This document shows, in pieces, positions 25,634 to 35,368 of a stretch of DNA of 64,000 nt (position 1 is the stretch's first letter; each line of letters starts with the position of its first letter). This DNA comes from UBA4416 sp040386075 (GTDB taxonomy: Bacteria > Bacteroidota > Bacteroidia > B-17B0 > Aurantibacillaceae). Under the pieces are notes generated by a model. The model searched no databases. It was not told where the DNA came from and saw nothing but the letters and a program-made list of their open reading frames with translations. The position numbers were made by a program, and so were the translations under genes. The DNA lies in assembly GCA_040386075.1 (NCBI GenBank), contig JAZKGE010000019.1, positions 299,461-363,460 of the forward strand. The letters are read 5' to 3'.

Positions 25634-28600
25634 ATGAAAAAGTTCAACCTGTTATTTGCTTTATTTTTTACAGTTACATTAGTTAAAGCGCAAACAATTC
25701 TTACAACTCCTCAAAGTTACCAAAATTTAAAGGCAAGCGGACAATTATTGCCTCAGGCTAACTATAAATTTATTACTAATTCGATAAACACTAATCCTGC
25801 ACCTACCCAGACTAAAAGTGATGATATAACACTAGGTATGGGATCGGCCGCAAAAACCACTAGTACAGGTGCCTGTCAATGTATGGTTCCTATTGACCCT
25901 ACATTTTCTGTAGTTCCTATTAGCTCAGGTATGCCGCCAAGTTACCGTAATGACGATGGTTCAACAGCCTCTATCCCATTAGGGTTTAGTTTTTGTTTTT
26001 ATGGCACAACGTATACCAGCTGTTACATTAACAATAATGGTAATATATCTTTTGGCGCGCCTTATTCCACTTTTAGTTCCAATGCTTTTCCTGATCCTAG
26101 TTTTGTAATGATAGCTCCTTTTTGGGGTGATGTGGATACGCGTGATCCAGCCAGTGGATTACCTTATTTTAAAAAAACCGCTACATCTTTAATTGTAAAA
26201 TGGAGTAATGTTGGATATTATGACAGTTATTCAGATAAATTAAATGATTTCCAGTTAATTATTACCGATGGATCGGATCCAATTTTGCCAAATGGTAACA
26301 ATGTAGCTTTTTGTTATGGCGATATGCAATGGACAACGGGTGATGCTTCAAATGGTAACGGAGGTTTCGGAGGCGTTCCTTCTACTGTTGGTGTAAATAA
26401 AGGGGATGGCATCAACTTCGTTCAGATCGGTCGTTTTGATGCCCCCGGAACTTCGTATGACGGACCCTATGGGCTAAACGACGGTGTATCATTTTTAGAC
26501 AACAAATCATATTTTTTTAATACCTGCGGTACTAATAATAATTTGCCTCCAATTATTCAGGATGCAACAGGTGGTGGTTCTTCCTGCGGAGATACTATCA
26601 GGATCTGTTCTTTGGGAGATACATTGGTGTATACTACTACTTTTTTAGCACCTGAAAGTACACAATCCATAACTGTAAATGGTGTTGCGGCAACTTTAGG
26701 GACAAATTTTCAACCTTTAGGTGTTACAACCACTTCGGCAGGAATTACTACTTATGCATGGATGGTTGTTGCCAGTCCAACATTAACGGGAATCCACACA
26801 GTTGTGGTTACCGGAACTGATAATGGCACTCCGCCTTTGTCGGCTTCTGCCACCTATTATATAAAAATTGAGAATTTATCCATACCGCAGCCAACCATTG
26901 TTTCTTCACCCGCAGGTACAGTATGTGCTACTCCTGGCGCTACACTAACAGTGTCAAACTGTTCGAGTTTTGATAATGTTTATTGGAGTAATGGATCTAG
27001 TGGATGTACAACGTTAGCAAATTCAACCGGCGTATATTTTGTTACGGTAAAAAAATTAGGTTGTTTTAAATCATCTTCTGATTCAATTTTTGTATTCCCT
27101 AATCCAATTCCGGTTGTTTTTGGCCCATTAAACTATTGCCCTCCGGCTACAAGTACAACTTTATCTTTAAATCCGCCAACAGCCGGCATGGCAGCTTATG
27201 CTACGTATACCTGGTCGCCGGGCGGCATAAATACACCGACTGCCGCTTTGAGTGGGGGTGTAAAAACTGTTACTGTAACCGATATTAATGGCTGTTCAGG
27301 ATCAACAACTTTTACAGTTTCTACGGCTTCGCCAACAGTTGGCATTACGGCTAATCCGGCTTCTATTTGTGGAACAGGAACATCTACATTAACAGCTTCT
27401 ATTTCGGGCGCAACCAGTTATAGTTGGTCAAATGGAGGAACCGCACAAACCACTACGGTTAATGTTGGAGGAGTGTATTCAGTAACGGTAGATGCTAATA
27501 GTTGTACTTCAACGAGAACAATTAATGTTGTGATAAGCCCCACGCCAACCGTTGTTATTCCACCAACCGTTGGCATGTGTTCAGGAGCGAGCGCAACAGT
27601 AGCAGCAATTTCTTTTACACCTGCCGGAGCATACAGTTATACCTGGAGCAATGGTTCAAATGCCAGTTCTGTATCGGTTTCTACGGCAACAGTTCTCACT
27701 TTGCAAGTAACAAATAACGTATCCGGATGCGTGAGTGCAATTTCTAATTCATGTAATGTGATAGCAGCTACTAATCCTACAGTAACAATGTCGGCTTTAC
27801 CTATAATATTCTGTAATGGGTTTAATGCAACCTTAACACCAACAGTTACGCCAGGCGGATCAACGAGTTATTCATATGCATGGACGCCTTCAGTTTTGGG
27901 AACTTCGCCAACAGCAACTACATCAAGCCAGGGAATTTATTCGGTTTTGGTTACCGATGCTAATTTGTGCACAGGATCTGCTACGGTAGCCACTACAAAA
28001 TCAAGCCCTTCAGTAACTTTATTCTCTCCTGATCCGGTTATTTGTCCGGGAGATTGTGCAGAAATTACTGCAACAGGAACATCTTCTTTTACACCTTATA
28101 CTTATGTGTGGTCTAATGATTTGTCGACAGCAGATTCCACAGTAATGTGTATTGCAGGAAATGTTAGCGTAATATTTACAGATGCGCAAGGTTGTATTGC
28201 AACAAATACAACAACTGTTTTTAATGATGTAATACCTGTAGCCAGCTTTACCGCTACACCTCCATCGCCGGTTACACCAGCACAGGTGATAGATTTCACC
28301 AGCACATCAACTATTTCTTCAGGATCAATTACAAGCACAAGCTGGACATTTGGTGATGGTACCGGTGCAAATGGCAGCCCTGTAAATCATTTTTACACAG
28401 AAGCAGGAACATTTCCAGTGGTTATTACTGTAACCGGTTCGAGTGGATGTACAGACAGAGATACCTTATGGTATGTGGTAGATGCGGTTATTGAAGTGCC
28501 AAATGTGTTTACACCAAATGGAGACGGAGCCAATGAACTGTTGAAATTCAAGAATCTGGAGTTGTTGGGGAACAACAACTTAACAATTTTTAACCGTTGG

Positions 28601-28741
28601 GGTAATAAGGTATTTGAACAGGATAATTATAAAAATGACTGGAATGGTGGCGGACACACGGATGGCACCTATTTCTTTATTTTAAGTGTTCCTGAAGCTA
28701 CACCCAATATCTACAAAGGCTATATTTTCATGGTGCGATAA
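25634..28741 (+). CDS. Secreted nidogen-domain, PKD-domain protein with gliding-motility C-terminal domain
   Basis: 1035 residues. Signal peptide MKKFNLLFALFFTVTLVKAQ. Residues about 90-300 resemble a nidogen (NIDO) domain: LGFSFCFYGTTYTSCYINNNGNISFG, MIAPFWGDVDTR, FQLIITDG, NNVAFCYGDMQWTTGDASNG. The middle is Thr/Ser rich Ig-like repeats (YSWSNGGTAQT, YTYVWSNDLST). A PKD domain follows near 870-950 (STSWTFGDGTGANGSPVNHFYTEAGTF). The C-terminus VPNVFTPNGDGANELLKF...IFNRWGNKVFEQ...KGYIFMVR is the gliding-motility-associated domain used as a T9SS signal. It is probably a surface adhesin. Confidence 0.85.
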   Translation: MKKFNLLFALFFTVTLVKAQTILTTPQSYQNLKASGQLLPQANYKFITNSINTNPAPTQTKSDDITLGMGSAAKTTSTGACQCMVPIDPTFSVVPISSGMPPSYRNDDGSTASIPLGFSFCFYGTTYTSCYINNNGNISFGAPYSTFSSNAFPDPSFVMIAPFWGDVDTRDPASGLPYFKKTATSLIVKWSNVGYYDSYSDKLNDFQLIITDGSDPILPNGNNVAFCYGDMQWTTGDASNGNGGFGGVPSTVGVNKGDGINFVQIGRFDAPGTSYDGPYGLNDGVSFLDNKSYFFNTCGTNNNLPPIIQDATGGGSSCGDTIRICSLGDTLVYTTTFLAPESTQSITVNGVAATLGTNFQPLGVTTTSAGITTYAWMVVASPTLTGIHTVVVTGTDNGTPPLSASATYYIKIENLSIPQPTIVSSPAGTVCATPGATLTVSNCSSFDNVYWSNGSSGCTTLANSTGVYFVTVKKLGCFKSSSDSIFVFPNPIPVVFGPLNYCPPATSTTLSLNPPTAGMAAYATYTWSPGGINTPTAALSGGVKTVTVTDINGCSGSTTFTVSTASPTVGITANPASICGTGTSTLTASISGATSYSWSNGGTAQTTTVNVGGVYSVTVDANSCTSTRTINVVISPTPTVVIPPTVGMCSGASATVAAISFTPAGAYSYTWSNGSNASSVSVSTATVLTLQVTNNVSGCVSAISNSCNVIAATNPTVTMSALPIIFCNGFNATLTPTVTPGGSTSYSYAWTPSVLGTSPTATTSSQGIYSVLVTDANLCTGSATVATTKSSPSVTLFSPDPVICPGDCAEITATGTSSFTPYTYVWSNDLSTADSTVMCIAGNVSVIFTDAQGCIATNTTTVFNDVIPVASFTATPPSPVTPAQVIDFTSTSTISSGSITSTSWTFGDGTGANGSPVNHFYTEAGTFPVVITVTGSSGCTDRDTLWYVVDAVIEVPNVFTPNGDGANELLKFKNLELLGNNNLTIFNRWGNKVFEQDNYKNDWNGGGHTDGTYFFILSVPEATPNIYKGYIFMVR

Positions 28742-28743
28742 AA

Positions 28744-28774
28744 TTGGCTTTTTGACTAATTGAGCGTAAATTTG
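28744..28774 (+). promoter_or_regulatory. Promoter for the ccm operon
   Basis: TTG (28744-28746), 20-base spacer, TAAATTTG (28767-28774). The ATG of ccmB begins at 28782, only 8 bases after the -7 box, so the mRNA should be leaderless or nearly so. Confidence 0.6.
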
Positions 28775-28781
28775 CGCCTCA

Positions 28782-29441
28782 ATGAGCACGCAATTATTAT
28801 CTCAACTTGTTAAAAAAGAATTTTTACTGGAATTCCGGCAGAAGTCAACGCTTGCCGGAATTTTAGTTTATATAGTTGCAACTGTTTTTATCTCTGCCTT
28901 ATGTTTCAAAAAAGTTATTCAACCTGTTGTTTGGAACGCTTTATTTTGGGTTATTTTTATGTTCATTTCTGTTAATGTTTCCAGTAAAAGTTTTATGCAG
29001 GAAACTAAAGGAAAGGGGTTGTTCAATTACCTTTATTATAGCGCCAGAACATTCATCTTAAGTAAGATCATTTACAACATGTTGTTGATGGCGGTTTTAA
29101 GCTTACTAACCTTCTTTTTTTATTCCTGGTTTGTGGGAAGCATGGTGCAGGACATGAGTATGTTCCTATTAACCCTATTATTTAGTTCCTCGGCATTCTC
29201 GGGTGTATTAAGTTTAATGAGTGCAATTGCGTCAAAAGCCAATAATAATATCAGTTTGATGGCCATTTTAAGTTTCCCTGTATTAATGCCTTTATTACTT
29301 GTATCTGTTAAGTTAAGTAAGCATGCTATTGATGGCCTTGCATGGAGCGTAAGTTACAAATACCTGGTGATATTGATCATGCTAAATATTGTTGTAGTTG
29401 CTTTGGCAACGCTATTATTTAATTACCTTTGGAAAGAATAA
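28782..29441 (+). CDS. ccmB: Haem exporter subunit CcmB
   Basis: 219 residues with six hydrophobic helices and no soluble domain. It begins LVKKEFLLEFRQKSTLAGILVY, matching CcmB, whose family has (K)ELR...R before the first helix. CcmB is the membrane subunit of the CcmAB ABC complex, which drives release of haem from CcmE in cytochrome c maturation. The ATPase gene ccmA is not in this operon and must lie elsewhere. ccmC follows 4 bases downstream, and ccmD, ccmE and ccmF follow in order. Confidence 0.92.
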   Translation: MSTQLLSQLVKKEFLLEFRQKSTLAGILVYIVATVFISALCFKKVIQPVVWNALFWVIFMFISVNVSSKSFMQETKGKGLFNYLYYSARTFILSKIIYNMLLMAVLSLLTFFFYSWFVGSMVQDMSMFLLTLLFSSSAFSGVLSLMSAIASKANNNISLMAILSFPVLMPLLLVSVKLSKHAIDGLAWSVSYKYLVILIMLNIVVVALATLLFNYLWKE

Positions 29442-29445
29442 GCAG

Positions 29446-30105
29446 ATGATAAAATGGTGGAAAATACTAGCAGCTTTGCTTATCCTGTACACATTAGTAT
29501 GGGGTATGCTCGCACCTGTTCCACATTTAAATATCTTGCATGAAACGATCCGTAATTTATTTTACCATGTACCAATTTGGTTTGCTATGTTATTCCAAAT
29601 GGGATATTCGGTAATATTTGCATTGAAGCATTTAGCCAAAAACGATTTAAGATCAGATCTTGAAAGTAACCAGGCGGCACAAACAGGGCTATTCTTTGCT
29701 TTACCGGGTTTGCTAACAGGTTGTATGTGGGCTAAGTTTACCTGGGGAACCTGGTGGACCTTTGAAGACCCGAAACTTAACGGAGTAGCTATTGCTGTAT
29801 TAATTTATTTAGCTTACTTTATTTTAAGAAGTTCTATTGATGATGAACAAAAACGGGCACGTATTGCGGCTGTGTATAATGTTTTTGCTTTTGTAATGAT
29901 GTTTGTATTTATTATGATCTTACCTCGTTTAACCGATTCATTGCATCCCGGTAATGGCGGTAATCCTGCTTTTGGAAAATATGACCTGGACAATGGAATG
30001 CGTATGATATTTTATCCAGCCGTTATCGGTTGGATCTTGTTAAGTCTTTGGATCTTAGATGTAAAAAAACGTTTAGCAATTGTAACTCATGAGAAAAATC
30101 AGTAA
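29446..30105 (+). CDS. ccmC: Haem handling protein CcmC
   Basis: 219 residues from the ATG at 29446; longer in-frame starts would overlap ccmB. There are six membrane helices. The periplasmic Trp-rich WWD-type loop is WAKFTWGTWWTFEDPKL, and flanking His ligands are in NLFYHVPIW and SLHPGNGG. CcmC loads haem onto CcmE at the periplasmic face of the membrane. It overlaps ccmD by 17 bases, suggesting coupled translation. Confidence 0.92.
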   Translation: MIKWWKILAALLILYTLVWGMLAPVPHLNILHETIRNLFYHVPIWFAMLFQMGYSVIFALKHLAKNDLRSDLESNQAAQTGLFFALPGLLTGCMWAKFTWGTWWTFEDPKLNGVAIAVLIYLAYFILRSSIDDEQKRARIAAVYNVFAFVMMFVFIMILPRLTDSLHPGNGGNPAFGKYDLDNGMRMIFYPAVIGWILLSLWILDVKKRLAIVTHEKNQ

Positions 30106-30373
30106 AATAGTTTGTCTGCTAATAATTGCAGTATGTAGTTTCAATGCTTTATCACAAGAAATGAGCAAGCCAGAGCCAAACTTAAAAGATACACTTTTAA
30201 GTAATTTGAAAAACAATGCGCTTTCAAGTGAAAATAATATTGAAATGGCAGATGCATTCAGAAGCGAAGGAAAAATATATGTGGTGATAGCTGTTATCTC
30301 TATCATTTTTATTTGTCTGATAGGATATTTGGTATACATAGATATGAAATTAAGAAAACAAGAATTAAAATAA
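30089..30373 (+). CDS. ccmD: CcmD-like small membrane protein
   Basis: 94 residues, longer than enterobacterial CcmD (about 70). It has a cleavable-looking signal (CLLIIAVCSFNALSQ), an acidic/polar region, then MADAFRSEGKIYVVIAVISIIFICLIGYLVYIDMKLRK: one membrane helix followed by a basic end. Bacteroidota operons regularly have such a protein between ccmC and ccmE. In E. coli CcmD stabilises the CcmC-CcmE complex and helps release holo-CcmE. The function here rests mainly on position and topology. Confidence 0.75.
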   Translation: MRKISKIVCLLIIAVCSFNALSQEMSKPEPNLKDTLLSNLKNNALSSENNIEMADAFRSEGKIYVVIAVISIIFICLIGYLVYIDMKLRKQELK

Positions 30374-30387
30374 TAGTCCTGAACAAC

Positions 30388-30774
30388 ATGAAAAAAATTC
30401 ACATTTTAGGAATAGTAGTTATTGCAGTAGCCATTGGTGTTATCTTCACGTCGCTTCAAAGCAGCTCTACTTATTCCGATTTTACTGAAGCTAAAAGTAA
30501 CCCCGATACAGAGTATCATGTGGTTGGAAAATTAAATAAAACCATTCCCGTTCAGTATGATCCAAAGATCAATGCGGATGAATGTTCGTTTATGATGGTT
30601 GACAATAAAGGAATTGAAAAAAGAGTGGTACTTCATAAAAGTGTTCCCCAGGATATTCAAAAATCAGAACAGATTGTTTTGATCGGAAAAATGCAGGGAG
30701 AAGAATTTCATGCAAATGAGATCTTAATGAAATGCCCAAGCAAATACAATGATGGTAGCAAACCACAAGCATAA
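30388..30774 (+). CDS. ccmE: Haem chaperone CcmE, Cys variant
   Basis: 128 residues from the ATG at 30388. An N-terminal membrane anchor (HILGIVVIAVAIGVIFTSL) is followed by the OB-fold domain (YHVVGKLNKTIPVQYD, QIVLIGKMQGEEFHANEILMKCPSKYND). In E. coli, haem is bound covalently by His130 in HxxxY. Here the same place is C116-P-S-K-Y120, the CxxxY form known from archaea and some sulphate reducers. It therefore belongs to the variant haem chaperone type. It sits 14 bases after ccmD and before ccmF. Confidence 0.9.
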   Translation: MKKIHILGIVVIAVAIGVIFTSLQSSSTYSDFTEAKSNPDTEYHVVGKLNKTIPVQYDPKINADECSFMMVDNKGIEKRVVLHKSVPQDIQKSEQIVLIGKMQGEEFHANEILMKCPSKYNDGSKPQA

Positions 30775-30804
30775 TAATTTCACCTATCAGTTAACCATAC
30801 ATCA

Positions 30805-33417
30805 TTGAATAATACAGCAGAATATATTACGGAACGTTTGTGGATTGGTCAGATCGGTAACGGATTTGTTATTTTATCTTTAATAGCAGCATTATTTTCA
30901 GCTATCGGCTATTATTTTTATTCTAAAGAAGTGTTGACTTCTGAATGGAAAAAATTTGCGAATACAGCTTTTACAATTCATTCTGTTTCAATTATAGGCA
31001 TTGCAGCGACATTGTTTTACATGTTGTTCAACCATTTTTATGAGTACTCGTATGTATACCAACACAGTAATAATGAAATGCCGATGCAATATATCATGTC
31101 CTGCTTTTGGGAAGGACAGGAGGGCAGTTTTTTATTATGGGCATTCTGGAATGTTGTATTAGGAAATATATTACGTAAAACCATTGATGCTAAATGGGAA
31201 GCGCCTACGATGGCCATTTTTGCTTTAGTACAGGTGTTTATTGCCAGTATGTTGTTAGGTATTTATATTGGCGATTACAAAGTAGGAACTAATCCTTTTC
31301 TTTTATTAAGAGAGCACCAACAATATTCTAATTTACCTTTTTTAAATGTAGAGAACTATTTATCTAAAATAGATGGTAATGGATTAAATCCTTTGTTGAT
31401 GAATTACTGGATGACCATTCATCCGCCAACCTTATTTTTAGGATTCTCTTCTACATTGGTTCCGTTTACATTTGCTATTGCAGGTTTATGGAAACGCGAT
31501 TTTACAACCTGGCAAAGGCCCGCTCTAACCTGGACCTTTTTTAGTATCATGATCCTGGGAACAGGTATTTTGATGGGAGGAGCCTGGGCTTATGAAGCTT
31601 TAAGTTTTGGTGGTTTTTGGGCATGGGATCCGGTTGAAAATTCTTCTTTGGTTCCATGGTTAGTGATGGTTGGTGCAGGTCACGTAATGGTCATTAATAA
31701 AAATAAAGGCGGCTCATTATTTATGACGCATTTAATGGCCATTGCTTCTTTTTTATTGGTATTGTATTCAACCTTCCTGACACGAAGCGGTATCCTGGGC
31801 AAAAGTTCAGTTCATGCATTTACTGATTTGGGTATGCAAGGCCAGTTAGTAGTTTATGTACTCACTTTTATTTTGATCTGCGTTGTTTTATTGATCCATG
31901 ATAAACTGATCCGTGTATCATATCTGATGGTTTCTTTCCTGATGTTATTTGCAGGAATAACATTTGGGCATAAAGTTGCAATTCTGTTGGTTTGGATCGT
32001 TATGAGTTTTGGTTTAACGATATATGCTTACATTAAGTTTTTTCCGAAAGAAGAAGAAGAGGAAAGCTTGTATTCACGGGAGTTTTGGATGTTCGTTGGT
32101 TCACTGGTATTTTTATTATCAGCTTTGATCATTACCTATTTTACTTCTATTCCTGTAATGAATAAATTATTTATGGGATGGTTGTATGAAAAAGAGAAGG
32201 CGGGAATAAAAATAGCCGACTATAATTTATGGATGATTCCTTTTACCATCATTGCTTTATTATTGGTTGCGGTCACACAATTTTTCAAATACAAAAAAAC
32301 AGATCCTAAGCAGTTTTTAAAACACATTAGTATATCAGGGTTATTGGCGGTAGTATTTGGACTTTCGGCGGTTATTCCCTTATACTTTTTAAAGGATTAC
32401 TCTTTAGCAAAACCCATTGATAAATGGAATCTGATCTCTTATTCTATTTTGTTTATCTCAGCATTATTTGCTGTATTTTGTAATTTGGATTATTGGTTAC
32501 GCATCTTAAAAGGAAAAATGCGTCATGCAGGATCTTCGATCGCACATATTGGTTTTGCATTAATTTTATTGGGAGCTTTGATCTCTACCTCCAAAAAGCA
32601 AACGATCTCTAAAAATACGTCTCAAAAAAATGTAGCCAGTTTAGGGGAAGATTTTGATGCAAAGAAAAGTTTAGTACTTACCAAAGGTGATACTCTGGCT
32701 ATGGGTAATTATTTGGTTACCTTTAAAGGCAAGGAACGTAAAGGGATTGATGTATTCTTTAACATGGATTATTTAACCAAAGACGCAAACGGTAAACTTG
32801 TAAAAGCATTTGAGTTAAGCCCATTATTACAGGATAACCCCAGAATGGGAATAGCAGCACACCCGGCTACTAAGCACTTTTTAAGTAATGATATCTATAC
32901 ACATATTACTTATGGAATAGTAAGTGATACAAAAGAGGTTAAAAAAGATGCCTACAGAGAACCAACTAATTTTGTTGGACACATGAATGATACTATCTTT
33001 TCGGATAATGCGATCATTAAAATTGACAGCATTACAACAAATTTAACAGAAGAACAATATTCTGAGAACGACAGTTTGTTAATAGTAACAGCAGTTTTAA
33101 AGGCTACAGATATTAATGGAGTTGTTTACAGGGCTACACCAAAATATGTTTTAAAAAACAGTATGGTATTGCCTGATGAATTTGAGTTGAAAGAACTTGG
33201 TCTGAAATTCATTTTCTGGAAAATAAATCCACAGGAAGGAAGTATTGAAATTCAGATGAGTGAAAAAGTGAACAATGCTCAGGATTTTGTGGTGTTGGAA
33301 GCTTATATGTTCCCTTTCATCAATGTATTATGGCTTGGTTGTTTGGTTATGATCATCGGAACATTGATCGCTATTTTTGAAAGACGCCGCATGAATAAAT
33401 TAAAGAACGCTTCATAG
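30805..33417 (+). CDS. ccmF: Cytochrome c haem lyase subunit CcmF/CcsA type
   Basis: 870 residues from a TTG start (NNTAEYITERLWIGQIGNGFVIL). There are about 15 membrane helices. Conserved features are FWEGQEGSFLLWAFW, MTIHPPTLFLGF (a haem-ligand His) and the WWD loop WAYEALSFGGFWAWDPVENSSLVPWL. The C-terminal 250 residues include a periplasmic domain (KKSLVLTKGDTLAMGNYLVTF) and a final helix (LGCLVMIIGTLIAIFERRR). CcmF takes haem from CcmE and attaches it to apocytochrome c. No ccmH or ccmI gene follows. Confidence 0.92.
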   Translation: MNNTAEYITERLWIGQIGNGFVILSLIAALFSAIGYYFYSKEVLTSEWKKFANTAFTIHSVSIIGIAATLFYMLFNHFYEYSYVYQHSNNEMPMQYIMSCFWEGQEGSFLLWAFWNVVLGNILRKTIDAKWEAPTMAIFALVQVFIASMLLGIYIGDYKVGTNPFLLLREHQQYSNLPFLNVENYLSKIDGNGLNPLLMNYWMTIHPPTLFLGFSSTLVPFTFAIAGLWKRDFTTWQRPALTWTFFSIMILGTGILMGGAWAYEALSFGGFWAWDPVENSSLVPWLVMVGAGHVMVINKNKGGSLFMTHLMAIASFLLVLYSTFLTRSGILGKSSVHAFTDLGMQGQLVVYVLTFILICVVLLIHDKLIRVSYLMVSFLMLFAGITFGHKVAILLVWIVMSFGLTIYAYIKFFPKEEEEESLYSREFWMFVGSLVFLLSALIITYFTSIPVMNKLFMGWLYEKEKAGIKIADYNLWMIPFTIIALLLVAVTQFFKYKKTDPKQFLKHISISGLLAVVFGLSAVIPLYFLKDYSLAKPIDKWNLISYSILFISALFAVFCNLDYWLRILKGKMRHAGSSIAHIGFALILLGALISTSKKQTISKNTSQKNVASLGEDFDAKKSLVLTKGDTLAMGNYLVTFKGKERKGIDVFFNMDYLTKDANGKLVKAFELSPLLQDNPRMGIAAHPATKHFLSNDIYTHITYGIVSDTKEVKKDAYREPTNFVGHMNDTIFSDNAIIKIDSITTNLTEEQYSENDSLLIVTAVLKATDINGVVYRATPKYVLKNSMVLPDEFELKELGLKFIFWKINPQEGSIEIQMSEKVNNAQDFVVLEAYMFPFINVLWLGCLVMIIGTLIAIFERRRMNKLKNAS

Positions 33418-33428
33418 TTTGATGAAAC

Positions 33429-34229
33429 TTGAGTAAACAATTTGATATAGTCATTATAGGAACAGGACATGTGGCTTACCATGTGGCCGATTCTTTCAAA
33501 CAAAACAAAGCAATTAATTTAATACAGGTTTTTAATCACCGTATTTCGAAAGATGCTAAGAATTTCTCAAAATATTTTGAATGTGAACTGACAGCGGATT
33601 ACGGATCAATCAATTCAAAAGCCGATCTGTATATCATTGCTGTAAAAGATGATGTGATTGCTGAGGTTGCTAAGAATTTAATTTCATTAAAGCTTAAAGG
33701 TCTTATTGTTCATACTTCCGGAAGCATTGATGTGAAAGTTTTAAAGAACGCATCTTCATCAATCGGCGTGTATTACCCTTTACAGACCTTTTACAAAGGT
33801 GTAAAGATCGATTGGAAGAACACGCCAATACTTTTAGAAGCTAATTCTAAACTTGCTTTAAATACATTGAAGAAAATAGCAACATCTGTCTCTGAAAAAG
33901 TAAAACAAGTTGATTCTAAAAAGCGTTTACAAATTCATTTGGCAGCAGTTTTTGCCTGTAATTTTACAAACGCACTGTACGTGTCGGCCTATGAAATAAT
34001 TGAAAATAGTATAGGTAAAAAGGATACGGAGCTGTTACTACCAATCATGACACAATCATTTCAAAAATTGCAGGATGTTTCTCCCAGAACAGCACAAACA
34101 GGGCCCGCTATGAGAAATGATAAAACAGTGATGAATAAACATTTACAATTATTAAAGCACGATAAACAATTAGCACATTTATATGCAGTGCTTTCCGATC
34201 TGATTATGAAACAACAAAACAAGGAATAA
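33429..34229 (+). CDS. Rossmann-fold and DUF2520 protein
   Basis: 266 residues from a TTG start; the ATG at 33422 stops after four codons. The N-terminal nucleotide-binding motif is IIGTGHVAYHVADSF, where the family has GxGxxG-like loops. It is followed by DLYIIAVKDDVIAEVA and the HTSGSIDVKVLK strand. The C-terminal half is the helical DUF2520 region (LAAVFACNFTNALYVSAYEI...). It resembles ProC/6-phosphogluconate-type dehydrogenases, but the substrate is unknown. It is 3 bases upstream of a kdsC-like gene; the pair is common in Bacteroidota. Confidence 0.85.
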   Translation: MSKQFDIVIIGTGHVAYHVADSFKQNKAINLIQVFNHRISKDAKNFSKYFECELTADYGSINSKADLYIIAVKDDVIAEVAKNLISLKLKGLIVHTSGSIDVKVLKNASSSIGVYYPLQTFYKGVKIDWKNTPILLEANSKLALNTLKKIATSVSEKVKQVDSKKRLQIHLAAVFACNFTNALYVSAYEIIENSIGKKDTELLLPIMTQSFQKLQDVSPRTAQTGPAMRNDKTVMNKHLQLLKHDKQLAHLYAVLSDLIMKQQNKE

Positions 34230-34232
34230 CAC

Positions 34233-34745
34233 ATGGAAAATTTTAAACAAAAATTAACCCGCATTAAAACATTATTATTTGATGTAGATGGTGTTTTAAC
34301 CAATGGTCATGTGTTTTTAATGGAGAGTGGCGAATTCATCAGAAACCTGAATTCAAAAGACGGTTTTGCATTGCAACTGGCAGTTAAAAAAGGATACCGC
34401 ATTGGCATTATTACCGGAGGAAATAGCCAGATCGTTAAAAAAGCACTGGCTGGATTGGGGATAGAAGATATATTTTTATCACAGCACGATAAACTTCAGT
34501 GCTACAAAGATTATATCAATGAGCATGGGTTAAATGAAGAAGAGATCTTATTCATGGGCGACGACCTGCCCGATTATGAAGTTATGAAAAGAGTCGGTTT
34601 AGCAGTTTGTCCTTCTGATTCGGCACACGAAATAAAAGACATTTGTTTGTATATTTCTAACAGAAAAGGTGGTGAAGCCTGTGTGCGTGATGTTATTGAA
34701 CAGGTTATGCGTTCCCAGGGTACCTGGGAAATAGCTGGTTGGTAG
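34233..34745 (+). CDS. kdsC: KdsC-like HAD phosphatase
   Basis: 170 residues, the compact C0-type HAD fold without cap domain typical of 3-deoxy-D-manno-octulosonate 8-phosphate phosphatase. Motif I is LFDVDGVLTNG (D18 and D20 region), motif II ITGGNS, the conserved Lys is in HDKLQCY, and motif III is MGDDLPDYEVM. The C-terminal RKGGEACVRDVIE is characteristic of KdsC. The product would be Kdo for lipopolysaccharide. The stop codon abuts that of the convergent Nudix gene with no base between. Confidence 0.88.
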   Translation: MENFKQKLTRIKTLLFDVDGVLTNGHVFLMESGEFIRNLNSKDGFALQLAVKKGYRIGIITGGNSQIVKKALAGLGIEDIFLSQHDKLQCYKDYINEHGLNEEEILFMGDDLPDYEVMKRVGLAVCPSDSAHEIKDICLYISNRKGGEACVRDVIEQVMRSQGTWEIAGW

Positions 34746-35315
34746 TTAAATTTTCAATTTTCCCGTATCAATCAAATGCTTCACTTTATAAATAGCAGCT
34801 ACACTGATCGCGTCGGTTATTTCTCCGCTTAATACCATTTCAAATGCTTCGTTGATGTGAACTTTTTTAACTTTCAGATCTTCGCTTTCTTCAGGTTCAG
34901 CCTCTTCAAATGTTAAATCGGTTGCTAAAAACACAAAGGCATGTTCGTTAGTGGCAGAATTGCTTAAATGCAACTGCATGATCTCTTCAAATTTTTGAGC
35001 AACAATGCCTGTTTCTTCTTTCAGTTCTCTTACGGCAGTTTCTATAGGAGCTTCTCCCAAAGGACCACCGCCTTCCGGAATTTCCCAACTGTAGGCATTT
35101 AAAGGATAGCGCCATTGACCTACGAGCCAGGTATAGCCATCGTTACTTAAAGGTAGGATACCGATAGCTAGGTTTTTAAAATTAACAACACTATATACTG
35201 CCGGATTACCAGCCGGATTGATGGTTTGATGCTTATGAACCGCTATCCATGCCGATTCATAAATTAACTCAGAGGATAAGGTTTTCCAGCTATTTAAAGG
35301 GTTTTTGTCGCTCAT
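34746..35315 (-). CDS. Nudix hydrolase, probable ADP-ribose pyrophosphatase
   Basis: 189 residues. The Nudix box GGGPLGE...AVRELKEETGI fits Gx5Ex7REUxEExGU exactly. The N-terminal part (WKTLSSELIYESAWIAVHKHQTINPAG) and the WRYPLNAYSWEIPEGG segment before the box match ADP-ribose pyrophosphatases of the NudF/YffH type. It hydrolyses nucleoside diphosphates linked to another moiety, here most likely ADP-ribose, in the cytoplasm. Convergent with kdsC with no gap. Confidence 0.88.
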   Translation of the reverse strand: MSDKNPLNSWKTLSSELIYESAWIAVHKHQTINPAGNPAVYSVVNFKNLAIGILPLSNDGYTWLVGQWRYPLNAYSWEIPEGGGPLGEAPIETAVRELKEETGIVAQKFEEIMQLHLSNSATNEHAFVFLATDLTFEEAEPEESEDLKVKKVHINEAFEMVLSGEITDAISVAAIYKVKHLIDTGKLKI

Positions 35316-35368
35316 ACTATTTTTTAAAGTAATTTCAATCAGCTAAAGTTGGGTTTCACACACTAGAA

